Assembly: GCA_947650365.1 (NCBI GenBank)
Contig: OX393550.1
Location: 54,986,069 to 55,050,068 of the forward strand
DNA length: 64,000 nt
Direction: 5' to 3'
Origin: Chamaelirium japonicum
Taxonomy: Eukaryota > Streptophyta > Magnoliopsida > Liliales > Melanthiaceae
In this document: in pieces, positions 23,785-64,000 of the stretch
Numbering within the stretch: position 1 is the stretch's first letter
Layout: every line of letters begins with the position of its first letter
The notes under the pieces: generated by a model
What the model was told of the DNA's origin: nothing
What the model saw: only the letters and a program-made list of their open reading frames with translations
Database searches by the model: none
Position numbers and translations under genes: made by a program

Positions 23785-24330
23785 AAGTTCTTGAGGCGTT
23801 GAAGCAGCTCGCCTCCTGCGGCCTACACGCGTTGCAACTCCCGGGGTAGAGAAGTCATCAACTTCCGATGCGTCGCTAGCTATGCATGCTGCTTCACAAG
23901 GATCGCTCCGGAAGCCTTCTCGATCACTCCACCAGCTTCTGGCACTTCGTCAGCTCTTCACGTCGCCTTGCAAGCTCTACTCCAGAAGTCTTCTCGATCG
24001 CTTGAGCTTTCCCCAAATGGAACTCTAGTTTCTAAAGCGATGCACGAGTAACAAGTCGAAGTCTTTAAGGCGCCGAACCAGCTCACCTCCTACAGCTTAC
24101 ACACGCTGCGACTCTAGAGGTCGAAAAACCGTCAACTTCCGACGCATCGCCAGCTAGCATGCTGCTTCGCATGGTTCGCTGCGGAAGCCTTCTCGATCGC
24201 TCTACCAGCTTTTGGCACTTCGTCAGCCCTTCTCGCTGTTTCGCAAACCCTGCTCCAGAAATCTTCTTAGTCGCTCGAGCATCCCCCAAACGGGACTCCG
24301 ACTTTTGAAGCGATGCACGAACGGCCTCCA
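23785..24330 (+). repeat. ~275-bp tandem dimer
   Basis: The sequence from CTTGAGGCGTTGAAGCAGCT to AAAGCGATGCACGAG (about 23785-24050) is followed by a diverged copy (about 24062-24332). Both contain AAGCCTTCTCGATC and CTTCGTCAG. It lies in the variable 3' region of the Tat element. Confidence 0.75.
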
Positions 24331-24475
24331 CCTTCTTCTGCATCCGAACCAAGTCTGCAGTAGCGAGCGTGTGAAGCCCCTCCAGCCGACGTCTCTCTCC
24401 CTCGGTCACAGCTAAGCTCAAGGAAGCGTCCTCTAGCGAATACCGTCGTAAGCAACGAAGCTCGCCACCCTCCAA
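24083..24475 (-). pseudogene. Antisense coiled-coil-like ORF relic
   Basis: A 130-residue minus-strand frame begins near 24475 and reads LSLAVTEGERRRLEGLHTLA, then LVRMQKKVEAVRASLQKSES, with heptad-like spacing of Leu, Val and Ala. Several Tat relatives carry antisense ORFs between pol and the 3' LTR, so position and strand fit. It overlaps the 275-bp dimer, has no recognised domain, and could also be a chance frame. Confidence 0.35.
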
Positions 24476-24577
24476 GAAGGTGTGCGTCTACTCTGCAAAT
24501 AAAGACTCGTCCGCCTTGAAATCCGTCAGGCTCGTGCAAAAGCTTAGGCCCATCCGAACGTCGCCAGTCCCTCAAAT

Positions 24578-25003
24578 TCAAAGACTCGAAGGATTGGAAC
24601 TGCTACTGAAGTCAAATGCAGTAACCCAAAAATAGGCGGATATATCGGCGACAACCACATCCTTCGCGACTTCAAAAAAAAAAAAAAACGAGACAAAGGA
24701 GCCACCTTCCCTGGCCTCCAACATCTCCGTCTCGTCCTCATACCAAGCAATCGTCACCACACTCGGTTTCGTCTTGTCCTCTTGCCGTGCCATTGTCATC
24801 ACGCTCTTGCACCAAGAAGACGACAGCACTCCGCTGAAGAATCCTTCTTCTCCGGGCCGCCGAAGAATCTTTCGCCTCCAAGACGCCAAGCGAGTCTTCG
24901 TCTCCAAACCGTCGAAGAGTCCTCCACCTCCAAGCCGCCGAAGAATCCTTCGTCTCAAAGCCGCAGAGGTACTAAACGTCCCCTCGAGGCCAGGAGTCGA
25001 CAC
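24578..25003 (-). other. Possible continuation of the antisense ORF
   Basis: A 141-residue minus-strand frame with repeated LRRRILRR-like segments. These reflect CCGCCGAAGAATCC-type tandem repeats on the + strand (24840-24965) and a poly-A run at 24667-24680. Coding status is doubtful. Confidence 0.2.
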
Positions 25004-25009
25004 CCCACC

Positions 25010-25430
25010 GGGTCAAGCGAAAGCTCGCGTCCTGAAAAGGCACAAGGGAAAGTGAAGGTGTCACTCTCGTAGGAGAAGTCCTCAGCAACTCACCCCGGCA
25101 AGCCAAAACTTTCGAAGCTCGAATCCCGAGAAGGCACAAGGGGAAGCGAAGGCGCCACTCCCGTAGGAGAAGTCCTCAGCAACTCACCCCGGTGAAGCCA
25201 AAACCTTCGAAACTCGAATCCTTAAACGGCACAGGGGGAAGCGAAGGCGTCACTCTCGTAGGAGAAGTCCTCAGCAACTCACCCCGGCGAAGCCAAACTC
25301 TCGAAAGCTCGCATCCTGAAAAGGCACAAGGGGAAGCGAAGGCGCCACTCCCGTAGGAGAAGTCCTCAGCTATCCACCCCGACGAAGCCAAACCTTCGAA
25401 GCTCGAATCTTGAAAAGACACAAAGGGAAG
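25010..25430 (+). repeat. ~96-bp tandem repeat, about 4.4 copies
   Basis: The block CACTCYCGTAGGAGAAGTCC followed by TCAGCAACTCACCCCGG recurs near 25060, 25155, 25250 and 25345, linked by AAGGCACAAGGGGAAGCGAA. It is noncoding and lies in the 3' region of the Tat element. Confidence 0.85.
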
Positions 25431-25559
25431 CAAGGCAAGTCTGGTGGAGAAGCCGGTCAAAAAAAAAAAGGAGAAGAAAAGAGGGCCCCACAACCCCTTT
25501 TTCTCCAATTCAGTCGGAGGCTGCACGACTCAAAGCCCGGCCAAGCCGGAGACGCCGCC

Positions 25560-25760
25560 GTTACCACCGCGTCCCTTCTCCAACACGATCGGGGCCCGCC
25601 CGACTCGGAGTCGCACCGCCGTTGCCATCACGTTCCATTTCTGACCCGATCGGGGCCCGCCCGACTTAGAGTCGCACCGTCGTTGCCACCGCGTTCCATC
25701 TCCGACCCGATCGGGGCCCGCCCAACTCGGAGTCGCACCGCCGGCCGCCATCGTTGCTTC
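25560..25760 (+). repeat. ~60-bp GC-rich tandem repeat, three copies
   Basis: GATCGGGGCCCGCCCRACTY, then GGAGTCGCACCG and CCGTTGCCAYC, recurs at about 60-bp spacing (near 25588, 25650 and 25710). A related block is near 27001-27030. Confidence 0.75.
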
Positions 25761-26139
25761 TGCGACCGCGCCAGGCCTCCGCACCCCTCACGCTGGAGCC
25801 ACCGCCACCCGCTCCCGGCCCCCGGGGCGCGCGTACTACAGCTCGTGCTGTGGGCTGTCACCGCCGCTGCCTACCCCGACAGCCGCGCCGCCTGCTGCCT
25901 TCGCGGACCAGAAGAAGAAGGAAAGAAAAAGAAAGAAGGAAATAAAGGAAAAAAACAAAAAAAAACAAAAAAACAAAGAAAGAGAGAAGAAGCCAGAGAA
26001 AGAGAATAAGAGAAAGGAAAGAAGAGAAGAGGTGGAGCCGCAGTCCAGCACCCGCACACGGCCGGATCTCACCTGTGCCAAACCGCAGCCCCCCTCCTCT
26101 CTCCTTTAAAAACCCACAGCCCCCACAAGGGCTGCCATC

Positions 26140-26410
26140 TTCAACCCGGCCCAGCCACTGATCGCCGCTCCGGCGCCGCTCGAGTCGAGCCAAGCCCGCC
26201 TGCACCGTGACACCGGCCGCCTGCGCACCAGCCGTGCCGGGCCACCGCTCGCCGCTCCTGCGCCGCTCGAGCCAAGCCCGTCCACCTCCCGCCTTTACCC
26301 TGAAGTCGGCCGCTTGCGCGCCAGCCGTGCCCGGCCACCGCTCGCCGCTCCTGCGCCGCTCGAGCCAAGCCCGTCTGCACCTTGACGCCGGCCGCCTCCG
26401 CACCAGCTGT
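26140..26410 (+). repeat. ~90-bp GC-rich tandem repeat, three copies
   Basis: CGCCGCTCGAGCCAAGCCCG with a preceding CCACCGCTCGCCGCTCCTG recurs near 26160, 26240 and 26333. Long frames on both strands here come from the repeat's GC-rich composition. Confidence 0.75.
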
Positions 26411-26695
26411 GCCCCGCCACCGCGTCGCCAGCCTCTGACCCACCGTCGCGCCACACTCTTGAGTCACGAACCGCCCGTGCCGGCCAACCTCCCCTCTGCC
26501 GTACGGCGTCCGTACAGTACCCGCGCCAATACCGCATGTGCCGGCCGCCTACCGCCACTCGCCTGTATTAGACCTCGCGTTGCCAGCATCATGCAGCCTG
26601 TCGCCGCTCAGAATTCGCGCACGCACCGCCACTGCGCCCCGCGGCTGCCGACTCTGCCCATAGTCCCCTTCAAAAGTAGTCAGCCCGCACGAAAA

Positions 26696-27056
26696 GGGGG
26701 GGGGGGAAGCCCCGTTCGGGCCCACCGCCCGCGCCGCTGCCGCCTGCGCCCCGGCCGACGCGCCGCAGCCGGCACCCCGCTCCGCGCGCCCGTCCACCAT
26801 TATTTTGCCGCAAAAAAAAAATTAAAAAATTTAAAAAAAAAAAGAGAAAAGGGAGGGGCCACATCCCCTTCTCCCATCTAAAGCCGCACAAGAGGGGGGG
26901 GGGGGGGGCACAGCCCCCCTTCTTCTCCCTTCTCCTATCCGATCGGAGAACCCAACGCGGCCGGCTCGCAACCGCCACACGCCGTCGCCCGACCGCGCCA
27001 TCCTCCGACCCGATCGGGGTCCACGCCCGACCAGCTCGCCCCCCCCCCCCCCCCCC
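26696..27056. repeat. Three long G/C homopolymer runs in a GC-rich tract
   Basis: G11 at 26696-26706, G15 at 26894-26908 and C18 at 27039-27056, with A-rich runs between (26811-26843). These could form G-quadruplex or i-motif structures, and are also places where sequencing length is unreliable. Confidence 0.8.
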
Positions 27057-27723
27057 GCGCGCCAACCACCGTTGCCGTGCCCCATGCCCGGAGCCGCACG
27101 CCAACCGCAGCTCGCGCACAGCCGGCCTCCGCGTGCGCCACCTGCGACCGCATCCCGGCCGACGCCGCCCGTGCCCCCGCGCGCTCGGCCGCCGCTGCCC
27201 CCGCACTCGGCCTCCTGCACCCTCGCCCGCACCGCCGCTGTCGCTGCTGCCTCCGTAGCCCAGAACCAGAGAAGAAGAAGAAAGAAAAGAGAAAGAAAAG
27301 AAAAGAAAAAAAAAAGAAAGAAAAAAGAAAAAAAGAAGAAGAAGAAGAAGAAAGAGGAAGAAGAAGGCGGCGAAGGCGATCGACACCTCAGCCGCGCTCC
27401 TCCGTCCCCCTCGCCGCGGTCGTCATCACCCCGTCGCTTCAAGCCCGCCTTCGCAACAATTTTCAAGTCGCGCACCATCACCGCCGCCGCCGACGAAAGA
27501 GGCGACACCGGGAAGGCGGAGCAAGTCACGTGCAACCCCAGGCAACACTCTTCCGACGGCGGTCTCCAAGCTCCAGCCTTCCGCAAAAAAACAAGGCACA
27601 TGATGAAAGGGGTAGGGGCTCTTAAATAAGCCACCAGGCCCATCCAAGAAAGGAATCAAGGACAAGTGCTCTGCGTTCCCTACGTACGTAAGTACTCCGC
27701 GTTTCCGCCGGCGCACTCATCCT

Positions 27724-27735
27724 TGAGGGGGCATT
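27724..27735 (+). other. Polypurine tract of the Tat element
   Basis: TTGAGGGGGCATT immediately precedes the 3' LTR. It is the expected position of the plus-strand primer and is short but G-rich. Confidence 0.6.
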
Positions 27736-30256
27736 TGTAGACACACAAATTGTGTCTAATCCGGACCCGACTCGCATGCACCTATGCGGAGGTAAACCCG
27801 ACATACACTCGGGCCCGGACCCGACTTGCCTGCACCAATACGAATGCAAACCCGACAGGCACTCGGACTCGGACCCGGACCCGACTCGCATGCACTGACT
27901 CGGAATCAAACCCGACACGCACTCGGACCTGGACCCGACTCGCGTCCAACAAGGGGCCGGGTGGGCCCATCCTCAAGTGGGGCCCACCCGGCCCCCTACT
28001 AGAGACCGAACCCCTCATGGGGTGGCCGGCCATGCAAGAAAAGAAAAGAAAAGGAAAGAAAAGAAAGAAAGAAAGAAAAAAAGGGAAAGAAAATAAAAGG
28101 AAAGAAAAGAAAAGAAAGAAAGAAAAGAAAGGAAAGAAGGAAAGAAAAGAAAGGAAAGAAGAGAAAAGAAAGGAAAGAAAAGAAAAGAAAGGAAAGAAAA
28201 GAAAGGAAAGAAAAGAAAGAAGGAAAGAAAAGAAGAAAAAAGGAAACAAGCACCGCCATGCGCGGGGGGAGGTTGTGTATGACGTCTACGTAAGTGTGGA
28301 TCCGCGCCGATCCCTCGATCCGACGGACAAAAAACAAAGCCGGGTCGCCATCGACTTTATGTGCAAGATTCAAAATAAATCCAAAAATGGTTGAGCCATA
28401 ATTACCCCGCCAGAAAAGGAAAGCGAATAAAGACTTATTCCCCTCATCAATGGATGAATAAATCTTGGGTAGTTATGGAAGAGATATTAAAGAGATTCAA
28501 ATAAACTTCCCATATCTCTCCCCTCCCCCCTTCACCTATAAATAGAGGGGGAGGGCGGAAGGCTCAAAGGTCGGATGACAAGGCGAAGAAGCTCTGCAGA
28601 AGAGGAGACGCACTCTTTATCGATCCAAGGCTTCACGAGGCACAGGCAAGCCTATCCCTTTAGGACCGGCTTAGTCCATTGAAAGTCCTCATCAACGTGA
28701 AGACCCTTGCACAAGAAGATCATCCCTTCGACTCCATGCATGAAAAAGAAAGCTCGGAGAAGAAGAACTCTTCGACTCCGAAGACGCCAGAAGCAAAGGC
28801 CGGAGAAGAAGATCAGAGCGGCACTACCCCATCATCTCCAACAAGCCTTCGACTCCGATCAAGCCCAAAAGCCCGGAGAAGAAGAGAAGCAGTGCTACAC
28901 CCGTCATCTTCAACAAAGCCTTCAGCTCCGATTACGCCAAATACGCCCGGGGAAGAAGCCGACTCCACAACTGTCACCAGGTCGAAGAAATCGCAAGCTG
29001 AAGACGAAGCGAGAAATCTCTGCAGAAGAGAAGACACTTCTTCATCGACCCAAGGCTTCACGAGGCACGGGCAAGCCTATCCCTTCGGGACCGGCTTAGT
29101 CCACTGAAAGCCCTCATCAACGTGAAGACCCTTGCACAAGAAGATCAAGCCTTCGACTCCGTGCACGAAGAAGAAAGCTCGGAGAAGAAGACCATTCGAC
29201 TCCGAAGACGCCAGAAGCAAAGGCCGGAGAAGAAGTTCGGAGCGGCACTACCCCGTCGGCTCCAACAAACCTTCAACTCCGATCAAGCTCAAAAGCCCGG
29301 AGAAGAGGAACGAAGCGTTATCACCCCGTCGCCTTCGATAAACGCCCGCTCCATCCGTGAAGAAGAAAGCTTGGAGAGGACTCCCTGAGGCGTCGCTACA
29401 CTCATCATCCTCAAAGCAAAGCCGACGCTACAACCGTCGTATGGAGATTGGTGCTACCCCGTCGTCTTCGAAGGTACCCTTCGACTCCGATCACGCCAAA
29501 GAAGCCCGGAGAAGAAGAGAAGTCCACCCGACACCTAAACCGTTGAAGAAGCTTGAAGCATTGAAGACGTTGTCATTGTCGTCCAAGAAGGCGATCGAGT
29601 CAACGCTGAAGCAAAAGCCCACGCAAGAAGCCGAAGCCAAAGCCCCGGTAAAGCCCGTGCTAAAGCAACGCAAGTGCCAAAGCCAAGCGATTACGCCGGT
29701 CACGAGCAAAAGCACCGCACGATTTAGCTGATACGGCGCGAAGTCCAGAAGAACGAAAGCATCGCAAGTCTCCCCCGTCTATGCCCAAGCGCAAACGCCA
29801 AAAGCAAAGCAAAAGCCAGAGCCGCGCCAAAGCCAAGCCAAGGTCGAAAGCCAAAGCCAACGCCAAAAGCACGATCGACGCCGCGAACCGACGATCAAGG
29901 ACGCCGAGATCAAGCAAGGAGCGAGGAAGACACGAAGACCGAGGAACGAAGCTGAAGACCCCTTAGCCGAGGAAGCGCGACGCACGGAAGGGACCAAAGA
30001 AACGACGGACATTCCTTAGCCTCTCAAAAACCCTCTCCCTGTAAAGACATCTGTCCTGGACAACCCCTACAGAGCTCTCACACGAATACCACGTGGAGAC
30101 GCGGATCAAAGGGACCCTCCAGAGGATCTCTCCCACAATCTCTTGATCCACACTCGCCGCACCCGGACTCGTCACCCCCGAGCCCCGGGTCCCGACCACT
30201 CTTGTAATCTCGTGTGTCGCAATAAAGACGACCCAGATCTTTTTTCTGCGCCTACA
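27736..30256 (+). repeat. 3' LTR of the Tat element
   Basis: Begins TGTAGACACAC and ends GCGCCTACA. It has the same internal order as the 5' LTR: purine microsatellite 28036-28248, TATA box 28537-28545, ~420-bp duplication, AATAAA at 30221-30226. It points toward CPSF160, whose ATG is about 950 bp downstream of the LTR end. Confidence 0.9.
28537..28545 (+). promoter_or_regulatory. TATA box in the 3' LTR, facing CPSF160
   Basis: TATAAATAG in the same context as in the 5' LTR. If active it could start transcripts running toward the host gene, although the LTR's own poly(A) signal at 30221 lies between. Confidence 0.6.
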
Positions 30257-30798
30257 ACCCTATTAGAAATGCTTGTGCACATAAATAGAAGGAAAAAAAC
30301 CCAACATATCTTTAATTTGGATAAAACAAATAATTGAATTGCATAACGTAAACATAAAGTCCAACCCATATCCTCACATATTTCAAACGAATTCTTAGCA
30401 TTCAACATCAAATAAACAGTCTTTGATTTCCATAAAAAAAACTACCAAAGCATTCAACCTTAGTGTCACTTCGTCGGGTTCCTCGAGTTGAGCAGATTGG
30501 TGCCCAAACCTGACCAAATTGAAATCGGGTTGATATTTTTTTGTTCAAACCGTCCAAGTTTTTAACTAGCTTTGCCCATGTTTGTCCATTGTTCGGGTTG
30601 GACAGGTCGGGTTCGGGTCAGACCCGCCCAAGTCCCACCCCTACTTAGGATGACTATGATTGTTACGTAAATACAGATGCGTCGGGTTGCTCGACCCCTC
30701 AACCCGAGCCCGATCCAGCTCGAGTTATATTTTTTCAACCCTAACCCAACCCACAAATACATCAACCCAAATCCGCCCAAAACTCGGGTCATGTTAGT

Positions 30799-31203
30799 GC
30801 AGCCCAAGACGTTAGGGCGCCACTAAGTCATAAGGATTGTTTAATAATTATATGTTTGTAAAACTTTATGTTGAAAAAAACCTCAAGCTCAAACTTAGAA
30901 CATGACCCAAATGACTCGTTCTGGCCCGGGCCCACCCACAGGCACAGCTTAACAAAACCCTATGTGTCTCCCGCCAAGCTTAGGGGTTTGAGCATGGCGT
31001 CCCGCCGTCGCATCCTTTCTCTGTCTCTCGAAGCGGTCGCTCTCGTCGTGTGAATCCTGCCTCCCAGTTCTAGCTCTAACACTCTCTCACCATTCCACCC
31101 TACTGTCTTCTTTTGCGCTTCTCTCTTCTCTCTCTCTCTCGCTCGCTCGCTCGCTCAGTTCTTCCCAAACCCTAGGGGAGAAACCCTAAAAACCTTGGCC
31201 AGG
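30799..31203 (+). promoter_or_regulatory. CPSF160 proximal promoter and 5' leader
   Basis: Only ~405 bp lie between the transposon nest and the start codon. Visible elements are a palindromic GGCCCGGGCCCA (30923-30934, site II/GCCCA-like) and a pyrimidine-rich stretch with CTCTCTCTCTCGCTCGCTCG (31122-31157). Two telo-boxes follow, AAACCCTAG (31167-31175) and AAACCCTAA (31181-31189), just upstream of the ATG. GCCCA elements with telo-boxes are common in plant housekeeping promoters, which suits a polyadenylation factor. I see no strong TATA box at a fixed distance. Confidence 0.6.
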
Positions 31204-61487
<30,284 letters not shown>

Positions 61488-62270
61488 GTAAGTATCTCAT
61501 ACTTGAAGATGTCAATGGTAGTCTTACTTCAGTTATGTCTACTTTGTTAAAATATTACATTGTTGCTCCACCTAGATGTCTATGTTGTAAACCTAAGTTT
61601 TTGTTTTGCATTGTCAAATTACGTGTTAGCTATAGATTTTCATTTTGGATTTTTTTTTGATCGTTTTAAGCAGTTCAGTTGTCACAATCCTTGGGCGTGG
61701 GCTTGGTGTCTTAGGCTCTCATCTTGTAAATCTACACACCCTCACTTTTGCTACTATTTATGTGACCGTTTTTTGCATCTAAAATTTATGCTTCCAATTT
61801 TTTATGTCCATGAAATTTAGCTTGTAATGTTGCTTCACTTTGTCTCTTTAGATCAAGGTTTTAAATGTCGATTTCCATGTCGGTTTCGGTTAGTAAAAAA
61901 AGAAAATTTATCGGATTTTGGTTAAATGTCGGTGGAAATTTTGTATTTTTTAAGGTAAGATTTTGGTGGAAATTCTTCGGATTTTGGTCAAATTTCAATC
62001 AATTCTAGTCCAAAAGTCAGTAAATGAGTAAAATATTGCCTATTATAAAAAAATTGAAATTGGAAAAAATGTAATTTCTTAATAATAAAGATGAGTTTTG
62101 TTTGTGAAAAAAATTTTCAGTGAAATTGTCTGGAAAAAAGACAGAATGTCGGATTTTGATCAAATGTTGGTCATTTCGGCTGACATTTCGTTATGTCGGA
62201 CGAAAATTTGGTACTATTAAAAATCCGGACAATTTCTATGTCAGGCCCTTAAAAAAGATATTTCGGTGAT
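61488..62270 (+). other. Start of CPSF160 intron 5
   Basis: AT-rich. From about 61854 a CAAGGTTTTAAATGTCGATT start, and repeated TCGGATTTTGGTCAAAT-like words to about 62230, look like a decayed relative of the TIR elements at 47381 and 55211. No right end or duplication was identified. Confidence 0.4.
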
Positions 62271-64000
62271 TTCATAGGAAATTTATCACATATTCCTTCG
62301 GCCATGGCACAAAACTCGGCTTCCGCGCTAGAAGATGCAACCATATTTTGCGTCTTGCTTCTCCAAAGGACTAGGTTGCCTCCAACGAAGTAATATCCCG
62401 TGTAGATCTCCTATCGTTTATGGAGCTGGCCCAATCCGCATCGGTCCAAGTTTTCACTTCATGATGCCCATGGGATCCCAATGTCAACCCTTTACCTTGA
62501 GCCCCCTTCAAGTATCGAAGACTTTGAAGTATCTTGTAAACTGCTTCAAGGTGAGTTGACCTTGGTGCATGCTTGAATTAACTCATCACCTCCACAGGTC
62601 CACAACATTGGATATGTCGGGACGAGTAAGTGATAGGTAGACCAGTCGGCCCATAAGCCTTTGGTACATTCTAATATCTTGTAGTGAATCACCACTTTCC
62701 ATGGCAAGCTTATGGGTTTGTTCAATAGGGACACTCGAGGACTTGCATTCCCAACATCCTCATCTCTCCAAGAAGATCTAGGACATTACTTCCTTTGTGA
62801 CACGAAGACTTCCCCTTTCTTTGACCTCGCTACCTCTATGCTCAAGCAGTATCTCATGTGACCAAGGTCCTTGATCTCAAACTATTTAGTGAGTTGGGTC
62901 TTCAATCTTCTAATTTCATTAGGACCGTTGCTGGCGAGAACAATGTTTTAACATACACAATGAGGATAGTCACCTCCCCTTCATGCCATTTGATGAACAA
63001 TATTTGATCGGATTGCCTTTGACAATATCCCTCCTTCTTGACGGCACGTAACCTCTCGAACCAAGCTCTAGGTGACAGCTTCAATCCATTGAGCGCCTTC
63101 CTCATTTTGCACACCTTTGACTTATCGGGCTCAAGACGAAGCCCGGGTGATTATTCCATGTACGTTTCCTCTGCGAGGTCCCCACGAAGGAAGGTTTTCT
63201 TTATATCGAGTTGGTGGAGATCCCATCGCTTATTGTCCGCAAGGGAGAGGATCACTCTTTTCGTGTTAATTTTGGCCATTGGAGAGAATGTCTCCCCATT
63301 GTCATCGATGCCATAAGTTTGTGTAAGGTCCTTTTCCACCAATCACCCCTCGTATAGCCCCACTTGTCCATCAACTTTGTATTTGATCGAGAATACTCAT
63401 TTGCATCCCATGACTTTCTTGCCTCCAGGTAGGCCCACAAGTTTCCATGTACTGTTCTTCTCCAAGTCCTCCATCGCCTCCATCATAGCATTTCTCTAAC
63501 ACTTATGTCCCTTTGCCTTGGAGACACTGGGAGGAATGGTTGTAGAGTTCAAGGAAGTAACAAGGGTTTGATATGTGGGAGATAAATCATTATACAAGAC
63601 AAACTTGGAGATATGATGTTTAGTGCAAGGTCTCATTCCCTTTCCTTACCCCAATCGGAAGGTCAGTTCAATGGCAGGAGGCATTGAGGGTTGCACTAGT
63701 GCCGGGGCCCTTAGACCCGGGATGACACCTGGGGTGGAGTTAGAGCATCTTGTGGATGATCTTGGGCTTGCTTGAGACGTCTTTCATTGAACTAGAGTAC
63801 ACGTCCTTCGATGTCGTTATGAGCACTCTCATTCGTGCTCTCTACCGACAATGATAGGGGGAGCTCAACAACTCTTCACCCCGAGTTAGCACATTCTCCT
63901 CCCGAGGAGTCGGGGGAGAGAAATAGGGCATTTCCTTAAAAAACAAAACATCTCGGGAGACGAGAGTACATCTCGAGGGTGGATGAGAACACTTTTAACA
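62270..64000 (-). pseudogene. Degraded Ty1/copia pol: RT and RNase H
   Basis: Read on the minus strand from the right edge, several frames give copia pol motifs in order. They are VEKDLTQTYGIDDNGETFSP (RT start, about 63290-63350), AKINTKRVILSLADNKRWDL, HQLDIKKTFLRGDLAEETYM, then KALNGLKLSPRAWFERL and LIVYV (about 62940-63115). The RNase H end WRSKTQNMVASSSAEAEFCA lies near 62295-62350. After LIVYV the expected Asp-Asp of the RT active site reads K-T, and frames shift repeatedly. The gag-side and integrase parts lie beyond the window or are unrecognisable (63460-64000). It is an old insertion in intron 5, antisense to CPSF160. Confidence 0.85.

Larger units (their letters stand above)
14967..30256 (+). 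mobile_element. Tat-lineage Ty3/gypsy element, gag-protease only
   Basis: A 15.3-kb LTR retrotransposon on the + strand. LTRs of 2515 and 2521 bp run from TGTAGRCACACAAATTG to TTTTTTCTGYGCCTACA. Flanks are GCCCT (left) and ACCCT (right), a 5-bp duplication with one transition. The internal region holds a primer-binding-type site, a broken gag, a retropepsin domain with Tat-type flanking motifs, a duplicated linker module, several tandem repeats and a purine-rich tract before the 3' LTR. I found no reverse transcriptase, RNase H, integrase or chromodomain in about 6.6 kb after the protease. It is therefore nonautonomous, like large LARD or TR-GAG derivatives, and would need trans-acting pol from a relative. 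LTR copies differ at 6 of 180 aligned positions in a stretch I compared by eye (from 15541), mostly C/T transitions, so it is not a fresh insertion. Confidence 0.9.
14796..30643. mobile_element. Inner hAT-like MITE, split by the Tat element
   Basis: Terminal inverted repeats are clear: TAGGGGTGGGACTTGGGCGG on the left, and its near-exact inverse ending CCCAAGTCCCACCCCTA on the right. Flanks CTCAAGAT (14788-14795) and CTTAGGAT (30644-30651) match at 6 of 8 bases, both differences being transitions, which fits an 8-bp hAT duplication. Without the retrotransposon the element is about 550 bp (14796-14966 plus about 30262-30643) and has no coding capacity. It appears to lie inside the outer element at 14381-30790. 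Confidence 0.75.
14381..30790. mobile_element. Outer hAT-like nonautonomous element, interrupted
   Basis: The left flank GTGTTAGT (14373-14380) and right flank ATGTTAGT (30791-30798) match at 7 of 8 bases, as expected for an 8-bp hAT target duplication. Inside both ends are GGGTTGGG/CCCAACCC-rich subterminal arrays (14394-14540 and 30680-30790) in inverted arrangement, sharing a GGGCGG...GGGTTG core. Removing the nested insert leaves an element of about 550 bp. The terminal repeats themselves are poorly matched, so this is less certain than the inner element. Confidence 0.5.

Noticed and set aside
25410-27643. Long Ala/Pro/Arg-rich frames on both strands
   Set aside because: The tract is very GC-rich and tandemly repeated, so stops are rare in every frame; no domain is visible.
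17482-27735. Complete autonomous Tat retrotransposon
   Set aside because: No RT, RNase H or integrase motif could be found in any frame, and gag-protease is already broken.
31195-31203. Upstream TTG as the CPSF160 start
   Set aside because: Plant homologues begin at the MSYAAF-type methionine; the ATG at 31204 has a suitable context and TTG initiation is not expected.

Overview
This is nuclear DNA from a flowering plant, probably a monocot with a large, transposon-rich genome. The monocot call is a weak inference from the style of the host protein. The only host gene I can support is the 5' part of the gene for the 160-kDa cleavage and polyadenylation specificity factor subunit (CPSF160/CPSF1). 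It lies on the + strand, starts at 31204 and runs off the right edge. Five exons (31204-31526, 38392-38538, 52191-52344, 57677-57812, 61342-61487) join in frame to give the first ~302 residues. They are separated by introns of about 6.9, 13.7, 5.3 and 3.5 kb. Nearly everything else is mobile or repeated DNA.

Layout. 1-1440: a decayed DUF1985-type (Ulp1/MULE-associated) coding fragment. 1480-8741: four ~1.8-kb tandem units, each with a 45-bp minisatellite, a short coding relic and a >1-kb polypurine block. 8757-11272: a ~1.1-kb sequence present twice as direct repeats. 11273-14372: AT-rich DNA with nothing recognised. 14381-30790: a three-level nest. A Tat-lineage Ty3/gypsy element (14967-30256, LTRs ~2.5 kb) sits in a hAT-like nonautonomous element (14796-30643), which itself appears to sit in a second one (14381-30790). 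The Tat element has gag and protease relics but no visible reverse transcriptase, RNase H or integrase. 30799-31203: a compact CPSF160 promoter with telo-boxes and a pyrimidine-rich leader.

The introns hold well-delimited insertions. Intron 1 has a solo Tat-type LTR with a perfect 5-bp target duplication; it sits in one copy of a 1.26-kb duplication whose other copy keeps the empty site. Intron 2 has two short LTR elements (one with a perfect AAATG duplication, one carrying a hAT-like MITE), a 385-bp hairpin MITE with a 9-bp duplication, and a second solo LTR (GTAAT duplication) containing a palindromic minisatellite. Intron 3 has a ~1-kb Mutator-like nonautonomous element with a 9-bp duplication. 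Intron 4 has an LTR-like segment and a 227-bp tandem duplication. After exon 5 a degraded Ty1/copia pol region (RT and RNase H) lies on the minus strand.

I saw no tRNA or rRNA gene, CRISPR array or clearly new enzymatic system. The most unusual items are the gag-protease-only Tat element with a duplicated linker module, the polypurine tandem array, the palindromic minisatellite in the GTAAT solo LTR, and the natural occupied/empty-site pair in intron 1. Boundaries and identities were read by eye, without database searches.
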